A stretch of 64,000 bases of DNA from Alicyclobacillus shizuokensis NBRC 103103 (GCF_001552255.1 NZ_BCQV01000010.1:1-64000); one strand, 5' to 3'; positions 8,499 through 17,831 are shown, counted from the stretch's first letter. The notes: generated by a model from the sequence alone, not told the origin. Program-made: numbers and translations.

Positions 8499-9116
8499 CT
8501 AGCGATTAGGGTCTTGCCAGCCTTCCCCCAGCTGGGAGTTCCTGCGGAACCTATCCACGAGTTCAATCAGCCAAAGATGGTGATACGGCACCTGGTACAA
8601 CACCGGCTCAATCCGCCGGTCCTCCGGTCCAATCTTGTACATCCACACCGTGGCTTCGGAGTCCATTCCTTCGTGCGTGCGGATGCCCATGTGAATGGAA
8701 TCGCGATACCCGTTCTTGTAGGCGATAACCGTCAGTTGCCCGTGCAGTTCTGCCACCAGCGGACGAAAGCGCGGGTTGCGAATGACGGGCGCATCAAACC
8801 ATGGGGTATAGCCGTTGGCGTCTGTGCGCAACCGCTGCTCCGTTTCTACCAGGACCACCTCAGCGCCGGGCAGCGGCTGCAGGGTCCGGCCGTCGATGAC
8901 GTGCACGCGCAGACGCGCCGTAGGCCATGGGGCGTATGGATCCAATCGGTCTCTCGATGACGTGCCCGGCTGTTGCACGGGGACGCTGTGTTGGCCTGGC
9001 TCAGACGGTGTCGTGGCCTGGGCGGTGATGTGCGGTGTCAAGACGGCGGCGATCACGCATGCCGACGTGATCCTGCGGGCAACCGATGGGAACAAATGTC
9101 GCTGCGGCTTCATCAT
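8499..9116 (-). CDS. Secreted protein with carboxypeptidase-regulatory-like beta domain
   Basis: 205 residues with a Sec-type signal (basic MMKPQRH start, hydrophobic core to about residue 33). Residues 68-160 contain RLRVHVIDGRTLQPLPGAEV and TDANGYTPWF, the pattern of an immunoglobulin-like CarboxypepD_reg domain that decorates surface proteins. AGGAGG lies 7 nt before the ATG. It follows the SpoIID-like secreted gene in a leftward pair, so a shared envelope or spore-coat role is likely but unproven. Confidence 0.7.
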   Translation of the reverse strand: MMKPQRHLFPSVARRITSACVIAAVLTPHITAQATTPSEPGQHSVPVQQPGTSSRDRLDPYAPWPTARLRVHVIDGRTLQPLPGAEVVLVETEQRLRTDANGYTPWFDAPVIRNPRFRPLVAELHGQLTVIAYKNGYRDSIHMGIRTHEGMDSEATVWMYKIGPEDRRIEPVLYQVPYHHLWLIELVDRFRRNSQLGEGWQDPNR

Positions 9117-9131
9117 GGTCAGCCTCCTTTG

Positions 9132-9752
9132 CTATGCGCGGACCTGCCGTAATGCGCGTTGCTGATAATAAAACTGCAGGATCTGAATGTAATTGCGGCC
9201 GCGCTGGGCCCAGTATTGGCTGCCCCATTGAGCCATCTTCTGGGCGTTGCGGTATTGCCAGTTGGGGTCATTCGGAATACCGGCGCGATAGTTGAGCTCG
9301 ATAATCTCTCCGTTCGGCTTGACGTAGGCGTAGCGACGGATGGACGTGACCGCGCGGTTGGTGTCTGGCTGCCGTGATAGATAACGGAAGGTTTGAAAAT
9401 TCGTGGTGTTGTCCACGTCAAACGTGAAGCCGTCAATGGTGATTGGGTGCAGATGATGGTACCAGGCAAACATTTTTATGGCCATCGCGCCCGCTTTCAG
9501 TGACTCGGAGTGCCAGGACGGCATCCATTCGTTGGGCAGGACGTCTTCACAGTATTGGTAAAACGGCACGCTCTGCACCCAAACAATACGTCCCCGCGGG
9601 TCCGGTTCTCCGTTGGGATTGTTCTCTCGGATTGCCACGCGGATACTGGCTGGTTCCTGGGTGTTGTCCACAGTCGGAGCGGCATACGCGGCCGTGGGAC
9701 TGATGAGGCCAAGAGCCACGGCAGCGGAGACAAAGACTCTGAACTTACTCAT
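9132..9752 (-). CDS. Secreted SpoIID/LytB-domain protein
   Basis: 206 residues with a signal peptide (MSKFRVFVSAAVALG, cleavage near TAAYA-AP). The block from about residue 70, EDVLPNEWMPSWHSESLKAGAM, matches the SpoIID/LytB amidase-enhancer core, in which a Trp/Glu-Ser-Leu-Lys-Ala-Gly motif precedes AIKMFAWY. SpoIID proteins are lytic transglycosylases that remodel septal peptidoglycan in engulfment. This copy is short and may be a derivative rather than SpoIID itself. It is upstream of the other secreted gene in the same orientation. Confidence 0.75.
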   Translation of the reverse strand: MSKFRVFVSAAVALGLISPTAAYAAPTVDNTQEPASIRVAIRENNPNGEPDPRGRIVWVQSVPFYQYCEDVLPNEWMPSWHSESLKAGAMAIKMFAWYHHLHPITIDGFTFDVDNTTNFQTFRYLSRQPDTNRAVTSIRRYAYVKPNGEIIELNYRAGIPNDPNWQYRNAQKMAQWGSQYWAQRGRNYIQILQFYYQQRALRQVRA

Positions 9753-9917
9753 CCAACCATCCCCTGCTTTCTTCTTGGCTGTTCTTTACAATTCCCCGAA
9801 GTTCGGTGAACATGCATGGACATCCAGCTGTCCACAGGGTGTGGCGCAACGGCCGTCGCAGGGGGTACAATGCATGGGGAATCCCATAGTTCGACTCTGA
9901 TTGTGGAGGTGGCACAG

Positions 9918-10442
9918 ATGGAGCTGTTGCGGTTGACGAGCCGTCCGAAGCCGAGCGCTGACAACCAGATGCGCGGGATGTCAGCCGTGATTATCGATGG
10001 AGATCGGGTCTTCGTGGACAACGGTGCCATCCATGCCAAGAGCGGAATCGAGCGGGGCATTCGCTTTGTCAATAACCGGGACGAGGTTCCCAATCCACGA
10101 CGGGCCTGGATTTGCTGGGTGACCTTGCATCGTTTCGACACTCCCGGCGGCCAGGGCAAGGTCCAAGGGTATTACGGTTTGCAGGCATTTCCGATAGACA
10201 TTGACGGGGAAGCGAAGGTTGGGTACAAGTCATTGGCGGAATCCGTGAACAAGATGGGATACGCGGTCAAAGGCTGGGTTGACATTCGCGACATGCCTGA
10301 GAAGGAGCGCATCCGTCTGCGGGATTTCCTAAAAGGTCTGCGCCCAGATTTATGGCAGGCAGCCAGCCCAGAGTTTCTGTCCGCCTTTGCGGCCGGAGAG
10401 GCGGAGGGTGAATCAGGCGCGGGCAGTGCAAGCAACTCCTAA
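9918..10442 (+). CDS. ywhD: YwhD family protein
   Basis: 174-residue cytoplasmic protein of the Bacillota YwhD family. Conserved stretches include AVIIDGDRVFVDNGAIHA, RDEVPNPRRAW and VGYKSLAESVNKM. Function is unknown; the family is restricted to spore-formers. The ATG at 9918 lies 8 nt after GTGGAGG; the upstream in-frame extension to 9816 is not supported. A TACAAT near 9866 could be its -10. It is followed closely by the arginine decarboxylase-type gene. Confidence 0.88.
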   Translation: MELLRLTSRPKPSADNQMRGMSAVIIDGDRVFVDNGAIHAKSGIERGIRFVNNRDEVPNPRRAWICWVTLHRFDTPGGQGKVQGYYGLQAFPIDIDGEAKVGYKSLAESVNKMGYAVKGWVDIRDMPEKERIRLRDFLKGLRPDLWQAASPEFLSAFAAGEAEGESGAGSASNS

Positions 10443-10475
10443 TTATCCATCAGCAACGTGTTGGGGGGAAATCGA

Positions 10476-11993
10476 TTGACGGATATCGGCGCAGCGGTGG
10501 TCTCTGTCAAGGACACACCTAAGTCGCGGGAAGGGCGTCTCGACCAGGATCAGACACCGCTGTTTGATGCGTTGTTGGAGCATATCCAGAGGCATCCGAT
10601 TCAGTTTCATATTCCGGGCCACAAGCAAGGACGCGGCATGGAGTCGCGGTTTCAGCACTTTCTTGGGGACCGCGCCCTGTCCTTGGACCTGATCAATATC
10701 GCACCGTTGGACGACCTTCATCACCCGACAGGCGCCATTCGCCAAGCGCAGGAACTGGCCGCCGCGGCGTTTGGAGCCGACGTGACATTCTTTTCGGTAC
10801 AAGGTACAAGTACGGCCATCATGACCATGGTTTTATCTGTGGTTGGCCCAGGAGACGTGATCTTGGTGCCGCGCAACGTGCACAAGTCCGTCCTGACTGC
10901 CATCATGTTGGCCGACGCGCGGCCGGTATTCCTGGCGCCCGAGGTCGATGTCGACTTGGGTATCGCGCACGGGGTGTCCGTGGAGACCGTGGAGCAGGCG
11001 CTGATCAATCATCCGGAGGCCAAGGCCCTGTTGGTCATCAATCCAACGTATTTTGGCGTGGCAGCAGACCTCGTTCGGATCGTAGAGCTGGCGCATGAAC
11101 GGGGCATTCCTGTGCTGGTCGATGAGGCGCACGGTGTACACACACACTTTCACGAGAGCCTGCCTCCCTCGGCCATGCAGGCGGGGGCGGATATGGCCGC
11201 CACCAGTGTGCACAAGCTGGGGGGATCGATGACCCAGTCAAGTGTGCTCAATGTGCGCCAGGGCCTGGTCGACCCCAGGCACGTGCAGGTGATTTTCAGC
11301 ATGTTGACCACAACTTCGACCTCCTATCTGCTGCTGGCGTCTCTGGATGCGGCCCGCAAACAGTTGGCTCTGCATGGACGTGAACGGGTGGAACGTGCCT
11401 TGCAGCTCGCCCGCTACGCGCGGCGGCAGTTGGCCGGAATTCCTGGCATATACTGCGTAGGCGGAGAGATTTTGCGTGACAGCGCCACGTATGCCATGGA
11501 TCCAACAAAATTGACCATCTGCGTCAAGGACCTGGGCTTGCGCGGCTATGACGTAGAGCGCATGCTGCGCGAACAGTTCAATATTGAAGTGGAACTGAGC
11601 GACCTGTATAACATCTTGTGCATCATATCCTGGGGTGACACGGAGGAGGACATCGACCAGTTGGTGGATGCCCTGTCGCGGATTGCTCAAGGGTGCAGCC
11701 AGAAGCCGCATCCAGCTCTCAAGGTGCAGGTGCCTTCGCTGCCGAAATTAAAAATGTCTCCGCGGGCCGCCTTTTACGCGCCGACCGAGGTGGTTCCGCT
11801 GGCTGCGGCGGTCGGACGGACGATTGCCGAGATGATTATGGTGTACCCGCCGGGGATTCCGGTTTTGTTGCCCGGTGAGGTGATCACTCAGGACAACATC
11901 GATTATATTGAGGAAAACCTTAGGGCGGGGCTGCCGGTTCAAGGCCCGGATGACCCGGAGATCCGGTTCATCAAAGTCGTACGGGAGGTGTAA
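10476..11993 (+). CDS. speA: Arginine/lysine/ornithine decarboxylase (fold-type I PLP)
   Basis: 505-residue PLP enzyme of the Orn/Lys/Arg decarboxylase family, of the short Firmicute SpeA type that makes agmatine for polyamine synthesis. The N-terminal domain shows FHIPGHKQGRG and LDDLHHPTG. The PLP site shows VDEAHGVH and ATSVHKLGGS, with Lys247 as Schiff-base residue. TTG at 10476 follows GGGGGG by 7 nt and is preferred to GTG at 10458, which precedes the ribosome site. Substrate choice (Arg versus Lys) is inferred from the family. It sits 5 bp upstream of bcp. Confidence 0.88.
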   Translation: MTDIGAAVVSVKDTPKSREGRLDQDQTPLFDALLEHIQRHPIQFHIPGHKQGRGMESRFQHFLGDRALSLDLINIAPLDDLHHPTGAIRQAQELAAAAFGADVTFFSVQGTSTAIMTMVLSVVGPGDVILVPRNVHKSVLTAIMLADARPVFLAPEVDVDLGIAHGVSVETVEQALINHPEAKALLVINPTYFGVAADLVRIVELAHERGIPVLVDEAHGVHTHFHESLPPSAMQAGADMAATSVHKLGGSMTQSSVLNVRQGLVDPRHVQVIFSMLTTTSTSYLLLASLDAARKQLALHGRERVERALQLARYARRQLAGIPGIYCVGGEILRDSATYAMDPTKLTICVKDLGLRGYDVERMLREQFNIEVELSDLYNILCIISWGDTEEDIDQLVDALSRIAQGCSQKPHPALKVQVPSLPKLKMSPRAAFYAPTEVVPLAAAVGRTIAEMIMVYPPGIPVLLPGEVITQDNIDYIEENLRAGLPVQGPDDPEIRFIKVVREV

Positions 11994-11998
11994 GCTCG

Positions 11999-12472
11999 AT
12001 GGCCGATGTACAGGTCGGGGATTTGGCTCCCGATTTTACCCTTCCTTCTCATACCGGAGAGTCGGTCACACTCTCGAATCTGAGAGGGAAACAGGTGGTC
12101 CTGTTCTTCTATCCGAAGGATCAGACACCGGGCTGCACGCGGGAGGCGTGTTCGTTCCGCGACTTGGCCACGGAGTTCGCGGCCGCCGGGGCCGACGTGT
12201 ACGGCATCTCCCGGGACTCGCTGCGTTCCCACGAGCGCTTCGCGGAAAAGCATGCACTGCCGATGCCGCTGCTGTCGGACGCAGATGGCGCGGTGTGTGC
12301 AGCCTACGGCGTGCTGAAAGAGAAGCAGATGTTCGGCAAGAAGGTGTTTGGCATTGAGCGCACCACCTTCGTCATCGACAGTGACGGGCGCATTGCCAAG
12401 GTGTATCCGAAGGTGAAGGTGGACGGGCATGCGGACGAGGTTCTCGCTTTCGTTCGCGAATTGGGGGTATAA
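11999..12472 (+). CDS. bcp: Thioredoxin-dependent thiol peroxidase (Bcp/PrxQ)
   Basis: 157-residue peroxiredoxin that reduces H2O2 and organic hydroperoxides. The active-site block YPKDQTPGCTREACSF holds the peroxidatic Cys46 and resolving Cys51, the atypical 2-Cys spacing of PrxQ. The start follows GGGAGGTG closely after speA. Its stop region overlaps a start-like ATG for the next gene, indicating an operon with the IscA-like gene. Confidence 0.95.
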   Translation: MADVQVGDLAPDFTLPSHTGESVTLSNLRGKQVVLFFYPKDQTPGCTREACSFRDLATEFAAAGADVYGISRDSLRSHERFAEKHALPMPLLSDADGAVCAAYGVLKEKQMFGKKVFGIERTTFVIDSDGRIAKVYPKVKVDGHADEVLAFVRELGV

Positions 12473-12498
12473 TGGGGCTGACAGGGAGGTATGCAGTC

Positions 12499-12852
12499 AT
12501 GGTGACCTTAACGGATGCCGCTGTAAGCAAATTGCGTGAGTTGATGGCGGACATGGGTCCGGACGAGCAAACCCTGCGCATTTTTGTGAAGCCCGGCGGG
12601 TGTACAGGTTTCAGCTACGGAATGGCGCTGGATCAACCGCAGCCGAACGACTTGGTGTATGAGATTCAGGGCATTCAGGTGGCCGTCGACAAAGACAGTG
12701 AACGCCTCATTGACGGCTCCCAAGTGGATTTCGTCGATGACTTCAGCGGACAAGGATTTCGGATTGAAAACCCGAATGCGACTTCGATTTGCGGCTGTGG
12801 ATCCAGCTTCCGGACTGCCACAGAGGCGGGACAGCCTGGAAGTTGTGCCTGA
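12499..12852 (+). CDS. HesB/IscA-type iron-sulfur cluster assembly protein
   Basis: 117-residue A-type Fe-S carrier. The three conserved cysteines are Cys35 (GGCTGFSYG) and Cys98/Cys100 (CGCGSSF). It probably delivers clusters to apoproteins. ATG 12499 sits 9 nt after AGGGAGG; ATG 12472 has no such site. A strong terminator follows, closing the ywhD-speA-bcp-iscA run. ErpA, SufA and IscA subtypes are not separable by eye. Confidence 0.92.
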   Translation: MVTLTDAAVSKLRELMADMGPDEQTLRIFVKPGGCTGFSYGMALDQPQPNDLVYEIQGIQVAVDKDSERLIDGSQVDFVDDFSGQGFRIENPNATSICGCGSSFRTATEAGQPGSCA

Positions 12853-12865
12853 CGGCCACATTCAG

Positions 12866-12890
12866 GGCCCGGTCTACGGGCCTTTTTTTT
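12866..12890 (+). terminator. Rho-independent terminator after the IscA-like gene
   Basis: Perfect stem GGCCCG/CGGGCC with a 5-nt loop (GTCTA), followed directly by eight T residues. Confidence 0.92.
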
Positions 12891-12919
12891 CACCAGTTTT
12901 TTCAGGGAGGTGGACACAC

Positions 12920-14182
12920 CTGTCTCGGTTCGTGAAGGTGTTGAAAGACCCGGTTCACGACGAAATCCTCGTCGAGGACCCGTGGATTTGGCGGCTCATC
13001 AATACGGCGGCGGTACAGCGGCTGCGCCGCATCCGCCAGCTCGGCACATCCTATTTAACGTTTCACGGCGCTGAACACAGCCGCTTTACCCACTCGCTGG
13101 GCGCATACGAAACCATGCGCCGGGTGTTGCGATACCTGCAAGAAGAATGCGGTTGGCCGGGCGAAGAGCGTGACAGGAAACTCGCCTTGGCCGCCGCTTT
13201 GCTGCATGACATTGGGCATGGTCCGTTCTCGCACACCTTTGAAACGATTTTTCCCGTGCATCATGAGCATTGGACGCGCCGCATTCTGCTGGAGGACCCG
13301 GAACTGCAGTCGGTGCTGTCCAGCATTGATGCCCAGTTTGCGAGCGACCTCGTGGGCATTCTGCAAAAATCGGGGCAACACGCGTATATCCAGCAGTTGA
13401 TCAGCAGCCAGTTGGACGTGGATAGGATGGATTATCTGTTGCGGGACGCGCTCATGACGGGCGTTTCCTACGGTCGTTTTGAGCTGGCTCGGTTGATTCG
13501 TTCCTTGACGTTGCGGGACGGGCAGGTGCTGTTGAAGGCGAGTGGGCTGCACACTGCCGAGCAATACATCTTCGCCCGCTATTTTATGTACACCCAGGTC
13601 TACCTGCATCCGGTCACCGTGGGCAGTGATGTGCTGGTGGGACAAATTTTGCGCCGAGCTTCGGAGCTCTGGCAGGAGGGCCGGTTGGCGGACATCCCGC
13701 GGGAGTTCATCGTCCTGCTCGGAGAAGGGGAGGAGGAAGTGTCGGTCGCCGATTACATGGCCATGGATGAATCGACGCTGCTGTACGCCTTCCGCCTGTG
13801 GTCCCATGCGGACGACGTCATCTTGGCCGATTTGTCCACCCGGTTTTTGAACCGGCAGCTGTTCGCAGCAGTGGTGCGAGACGAGCCCACGCCTGAGCAG
13901 TGGGCGGCGCTGCGGACGGCGGCGCGCGCCTTGGGATTTCATCCCGACTATTATATTTGCGGCAGACAATCGGCCATCGCCGGATATCTCTATCGCGGCG
14001 AGGGCATCGCTCTCCTGGAACCGACCGGCACGGTGACCGAACTGAGCCGGCAGTCGCGCATCGTCCGTTCGTTGGTTCCTGACATGGAATATCGACTGTT
14101 TTTACCGAAAGAGATGATAGGCGGACAGGACTCGATGTGTATGCGGGTTCGGTCCATCCTGGGCCTGGACATGCCGACCTGA
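12920..14182 (+). CDS. HD-domain phosphohydrolase (YwfO-like, dNTPase family)
   Basis: About 420-residue HD-superfamily protein. Metal ligands are His53 (FHGAEHSRF) and His96-Asp97 (LLHDIGHGPFSHTFE). The N-terminal DPVHDEILV and RLRRIRQLGTSYLTF are typical of the SAMHD1/YwfO group, which hydrolyses (d)NTPs. No ATG fits the homology start. A CTG at 12920 lies 9 nt after GGGAGG and is the best-placed initiator; GTG at 12932 is the alternative. It converges with the DedA gene. Confidence 0.85.
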   Translation: MSRFVKVLKDPVHDEILVEDPWIWRLINTAAVQRLRRIRQLGTSYLTFHGAEHSRFTHSLGAYETMRRVLRYLQEECGWPGEERDRKLALAAALLHDIGHGPFSHTFETIFPVHHEHWTRRILLEDPELQSVLSSIDAQFASDLVGILQKSGQHAYIQQLISSQLDVDRMDYLLRDALMTGVSYGRFELARLIRSLTLRDGQVLLKASGLHTAEQYIFARYFMYTQVYLHPVTVGSDVLVGQILRRASELWQEGRLADIPREFIVLLGEGEEEVSVADYMAMDESTLLYAFRLWSHADDVILADLSTRFLNRQLFAAVVRDEPTPEQWAALRTAARALGFHPDYYICGRQSAIAGYLYRGEGIALLEPTGTVTELSRQSRIVRSLVPDMEYRLFLPKEMIGGQDSMCMRVRSILGLDMPT

Positions 14183-14216
14183 GACGTTATGTCTGGGAGA
14201 GGAACAAATCCGACCA

Positions 14217-14840
14217 TCACGGTCGATGCTCCGTTTGGCGCGCGGAATGCCGCCGGGTAGTCCTGCTGCGGCCAAACCAGTACCAGAGCACGCCAGCGAT
14301 GAGCACCACGGCTCCGAGCACGGTCAGCGGCTTGAGGTAGATGTCCACGAGTTCCCAGTGTTTTCCGAGCTGGTAGCCAAACACAGTGAGCGCTGTGTTC
14401 CAGATCCAAGAACCGATGGCGGAAAATAAGAAAAACCGCGCCAACGGCATGCGTCCGATGCCGGCTGGCAGCGAGATGAAGGTGCGTACGCCGGGGAGGA
14501 CCCGCCCGATGCAGACGGAAAGGCTTCCGTGGCGGGCGAACCACGTTTCTGCCCGCTGGAGATGCGCTTCGTTGAGCAGGACGTAGCGGCCCCACCTGAG
14601 AATGAACGCTCGGCCCCCATAGACCCCGATGAGGTAGGCCAGCCAACTGCCGACGAGGTTTGCCAGGGTCGCGATGACGATAACACCAAGGAGCGGCAAA
14701 TGGCCTCTGTAGACCAGGTACCCGGCAAAGGACATGACAACTTCGCTGGGAATGGGGATACACAAACTTTCCAGGGTCATGAGGACGAAAATGGCGGACA
14801 AGCCGTAATAGGTTACAAAAATGTCAAGTTGTGGGATCAT
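14217..14840 (-). CDS. DedA family membrane protein
   Basis: 207-residue polytopic membrane protein of the DedA/VTT (SNARE-associated) family, implicated in lipid flipping such as undecaprenyl phosphate or phosphatidylethanolamine recycling. It shows the glycine-rich re-entrant motifs (ESLCIPIPSEVVMSFAGY, GRVLPGVRTFISLPAG) and about four to five helices. GAGGAGG lies before the ATG. It is a single leftward gene convergent with the HD protein. Confidence 0.92.
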   Translation of the reverse strand: MIPQLDIFVTYYGLSAIFVLMTLESLCIPIPSEVVMSFAGYLVYRGHLPLLGVIVIATLANLVGSWLAYLIGVYGGRAFILRWGRYVLLNEAHLQRAETWFARHGSLSVCIGRVLPGVRTFISLPAGIGRMPLARFFLFSAIGSWIWNTALTVFGYQLGKHWELVDIYLKPLTVLGAVVLIAGVLWYWFGRSRTTRRHSARQTEHRP

Positions 14841-15073
14841 TCGGCGCCTCCTCAGAATTGTGCTCGTGTATGGTCACGTTCGTCATCCGTCTTTCAGCAT
14901 ACCGAGAACGAGAGTGAGTCGTTTCGGCACCATCATACATGAATGAAACAAAACTGTGAAAGATGAGGACGAGGTGAGGGCAAGGGGTGGTCCGCATTCG
15001 TTGACAGCGAGGCCGAATCTCCTCAAAATGAGGTAGCGTGGGTCATCCTACAGGAAAGCTGAGGGATAAGACC

Positions 15074-16318
15074 GTGTCCCTGGTGCATATTATATTGAAT
15101 ACTTTGTACCTATTGATGCAGCTGTTCACGGGCGTCATTGGCGTGTATCAAATCCTGACTTCCCTGTTTGGCGTGTGGCATCGCAAACGACCCATCACTT
15201 TTCACCCGCAGAAGCGTTTCGCGGTTATCATTCCGGCCCACAATGAGGAGCGTGTAATAGGTCCGCTGGTCGATAGTTTGATGGACCAAGACTATCCTCG
15301 CCGATTGGTTGACATACATGTGATAGCGGATCACTGTACGGATCATACCCGCGAGGTCGCCGAGCGACACGGAGCCTTGGTGCATGTTCGTCATCACGAA
15401 GAAAACCGTGGCAAGGGCTACGCGATTGAATGGATGCTGGAGCGGTTGTGGAAAGGGCCCGTTCAATACGACGCCGTCGTGATGGTCGATGCGGACAATC
15501 TGGTGGCCCACGATTTTCTGCGCCGCATGAACCAGCGCTTGTGCGAAGGCCATAAAGTGATTCAGGGTTATTTAGGGGTGAAGAACCCATTTGACACATG
15601 GGTCAGCGTGTCTATGGCCATCTCCTATTGGTTCAGTAACCGGATGTGGCAAAATGCCCGTCAGAACCTGGGTCTCTCCTGTTCGCTGGGTGGGACGGGG
15701 CTGTGTATCGACGTGGGTCTGTTGCGCGAGATGGGCTGGGGAGCCACCGGTCTGACCGAGGACCTGGAATTCGGCGTGCGCTGCGTGGAGCGGGGCATTT
15801 TGCCTATATGGGATCACGATGCCAAGGTGTACGACGAGAAACCGACAACCATCCTTGCCTCCGCCAGACAGCGGCTGCGGTGGATGCAGGGCCACTTTCA
15901 TTGCGCCCGCCAGCACATGTGGCCGTTGATTAAGGCGGGCATTCGCGAGCGCGACTTCGCGAAGATTGACGCGGGCATCTATTTGTTCCAGCCCATGCGG
16001 TTTCTTATCTTGTTCTTGACTTCGCTGATGATGCTGTTGCAGGTCACGCCGCATACCACGCCGTTGTCCCATGTGACGTCCTTGCTGCCCACTCAGTTCT
16101 GGGTCGGCGTGAACGTGTTTTTGTACCTGCAGATGCCTCTGGCGCTGTTGCTGGAACGGGTGAATTGGCGGGCTTATTTTGGTCTCATCATTCTTCCGTT
16201 CTTTCTCTGGACGTGGGGTCCTGTGGTTCTGCAGGCCTATTTTACCAAAGGCAACCGGAAGTGGGCGCATACGGTTCACAAACGGGCCATTCGTCTGGAT
16301 CAACTGCGCAGCCGTTGA
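15074..16318 (+). CDS. Membrane-bound family 2 glycosyltransferase
   Basis: 414-residue processive-type GT2. One N-terminal helix is followed by the catalytic domain with FAVIIPAHNEE, the DxD motif VMVDADN, acceptor motif TEDLEFG and QRLRW (the QxxRW of cellulose/hyaluronan-type synthases), then three C-terminal helices. It probably makes a surface polysaccharide or glycolipid. GTG 15074 lies 8 nt after GAGGG; the in-frame GTG at 15038 has no ribosome site. It stands alone, so the product cannot be named. The 233 bp before it hold no gene that I can see. Confidence 0.88.
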   Translation: MSLVHIILNTLYLLMQLFTGVIGVYQILTSLFGVWHRKRPITFHPQKRFAVIIPAHNEERVIGPLVDSLMDQDYPRRLVDIHVIADHCTDHTREVAERHGALVHVRHHEENRGKGYAIEWMLERLWKGPVQYDAVVMVDADNLVAHDFLRRMNQRLCEGHKVIQGYLGVKNPFDTWVSVSMAISYWFSNRMWQNARQNLGLSCSLGGTGLCIDVGLLREMGWGATGLTEDLEFGVRCVERGILPIWDHDAKVYDEKPTTILASARQRLRWMQGHFHCARQHMWPLIKAGIRERDFAKIDAGIYLFQPMRFLILFLTSLMMLLQVTPHTTPLSHVTSLLPTQFWVGVNVFLYLQMPLALLLERVNWRAYFGLIILPFFLWTWGPVVLQAYFTKGNRKWAHTVHKRAIRLDQLRSR

Positions 16319-16352
16319 TGCATAGCGTACTTGAGAATGCCGCTGGACGGGA

Positions 16353-16667
16353 TTACAGTGCTGCTTTGTACATGCGCAAAAGAGCTTCGCGCACAGGCAT
16401 CCCGGCCGTGATGCCCAACGCTTCCGCCGCCTGAGTGCATGATTCCACCTGTCCGTTCAGCAGTTCATCCAAGGTGCGCACCCCGGTGGCTCTGGCCGCC
16501 ACAATGTTGCGGGACGCTAGTTGCTCACGCAGCAAACGTATGTCCAATGCTCCACACATCACGTATCCTTGTTCGCATTGGATCATCAGAAGGTTGGTCT
16601 TTGGCAGCTGCACCTCAATCTGTATAAAAGTGCAGTCGTCCAGGAGCAGCGGGGCCACGTGTATCAA
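16353..16667 (-). CDS. yunC: YunC family (DUF1805) protein
   Basis: 104-residue protein closely matching the DUF1805/YunC pattern: PKTNLLMIQCEQGYVMCGALD, then ATGVRTLDELL and GMPVREALLRM. Function is unknown. It begins with TTG after a near-perfect AGGAGGTGAT, so TTG is the real start. The gene converges with the GT2 gene. Confidence 0.85.
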   Translation of the reverse strand: MIHVAPLLLDDCTFIQIEVQLPKTNLLMIQCEQGYVMCGALDIRLLREQLASRNIVAARATGVRTLDELLNGQVESCTQAAEALGITAGMPVREALLRMYKAAL

Positions 16668-16848
16668 TTCGCATCACCTCCTGTCTGGCGGAGTTCGTCA
16701 ATCGCTGCGGGCACTGTTATGATATGGGGGAATCGTCTCCATGGTGCATGTGTCGTCGGTTGACCAGCGGTCGTCGCAGGCGACATGGTGTGGTAGGATG
16801 AAGATAGGTTTGTCTACCCGGACGTCAGTGTGAGGAGGACCAGTCGGA

Positions 16849-17028
16849 ATGAGTCAAACGGCGCGCATCGACATGATTCGAGCCCTGTGCGATGCACATG
16901 GTGCGTCCGGCTATCCGACGCGTTACATCCACAGTCATGCGGCGGTGTATCCTCAGCAGGATTTTGATCACGGCGTGGCCTTGCTGGTGGAACTGGTCAA
17001 ACGCCTAGCAAGGCGACAGTGGAATTGA
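16849..17028 (+). CDS. Small hypothetical protein
   Basis: 59-residue ORF with ATG 10 nt after GTGAGGAGG. It contains an HSHAAVYPQQDFDHGVALL stretch and a basic C-terminus (KRLARRQWN). It lies 23 bp upstream of yuiD in the same direction, so the two are probably co-transcribed. No family is recognised. Confidence 0.6.
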   Translation: MSQTARIDMIRALCDAHGASGYPTRYIHSHAAVYPQQDFDHGVALLVELVKRLARRQWN

Positions 17029-17051
17029 TTCAAAACGATTGAGTTGAGGCT

Positions 17052-17540
17052 ATGAGCGAGCATATACAAAATTTCCTAATCGGATTATGGCAGAATGCTC
17101 CACTGATGGCGGCCATCAGCGCCATCGTGTTTGCTCAGGTGCTGAAGGTGCCGATAGAGTATTTGCAGCACCGTGAGTGGAACCTGCATAAAGTTGTGGA
17201 CGCGGGAGGCATGCCGAGTGCCCACGCTGCGGGCGTGGCGGCCTTGACCACCACATTGGCCTGTGTGGTCGGGCCGTCTTCGCCTGTGTTCGCGACGGCG
17301 GTCGTATTCACTGCGATTGTCATGTACGATGCCGGGGGCATCCGCCGCCATGCAGGTGAACACGCAGTCCTGTTGAACCGCTTGGCGATGGAGATTGCCC
17401 GCTCCGGCATTTATCTGGAACCGTCCGCGACGTCGGAGGGTGAACGGCTCAAGGAAATCCTCGGGCACGAACCTCGGGAGGTTCTAGTGGGGGCAGCCAT
17501 CGGCGTGATCATAGGGATTGTGTTTGGCAAGTGGTGGTGA
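17052..17540 (+). CDS. yuiD: Divergent PAP2 family protein (YuiD-like)
   Basis: 162-residue membrane protein of the divergent PAP2/VanZ-like (DUF212) family. The conserved GGMPSAHAAGVAAL and MYDAGGIRRHAGEHA correspond to the phosphatase-like motifs. It may act on a lipid phosphate, but activity is untested for the family as far as I know. There are four hydrophobic segments. It converges with the short gene at 17574. Confidence 0.88.
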   Translation: MSEHIQNFLIGLWQNAPLMAAISAIVFAQVLKVPIEYLQHREWNLHKVVDAGGMPSAHAAGVAALTTTLACVVGPSSPVFATAVVFTAIVMYDAGGIRRHAGEHAVLLNRLAMEIARSGIYLEPSATSEGERLKEILGHEPREVLVGAAIGVIIGIVFGKWW

Positions 17541-17573
17541 AGCAGCGTGTGCGTTCTCTTGTCGCGCGCAGAT

Positions 17574-17831
17574 CTAGGCCTGTCGGTGGATTTTGTCCAG
17601 CAGCTCCTGCAATGCTTCTTGGGCCGACGGCAATTCCCGGCTTCCATATACCACGAGACGGCTACCCTCCCGCGGGACGCCGATTGCGTAGTAGGTGCCG
17701 TCTTGGTTGGCGAACAACTCGATGTCGTAAATGTTGTCCGCCGTCGTGTATTCGTATGACTCTTTGCGGCGCAAGAATGTGTTCTCTGGGACGGTAACGG
17801 AACGGAAAGCCTCGTCCGGAACGGATGTCAT
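17574..17831 (-). CDS. Small conserved-looking protein of unknown function
   Basis: 85-residue protein. The core NIYDIELFANQDGTYYAIG and the LQELLDKIHRQ end give an alpha/beta pattern reminiscent of small Bacillota-only proteins. The ATG at 17831 lies 9 nt after GAGGAGG; the ORF open to 18044 is upstream of the ribosome site and is ignored. It is divergent from the Nudix gene. Confidence 0.65.
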   Translation of the reverse strand: MTSVPDEAFRSVTVPENTFLRRKESYEYTTADNIYDIELFANQDGTYYAIGVPREGSRLVVYGSRELPSAQEALQELLDKIHRQA

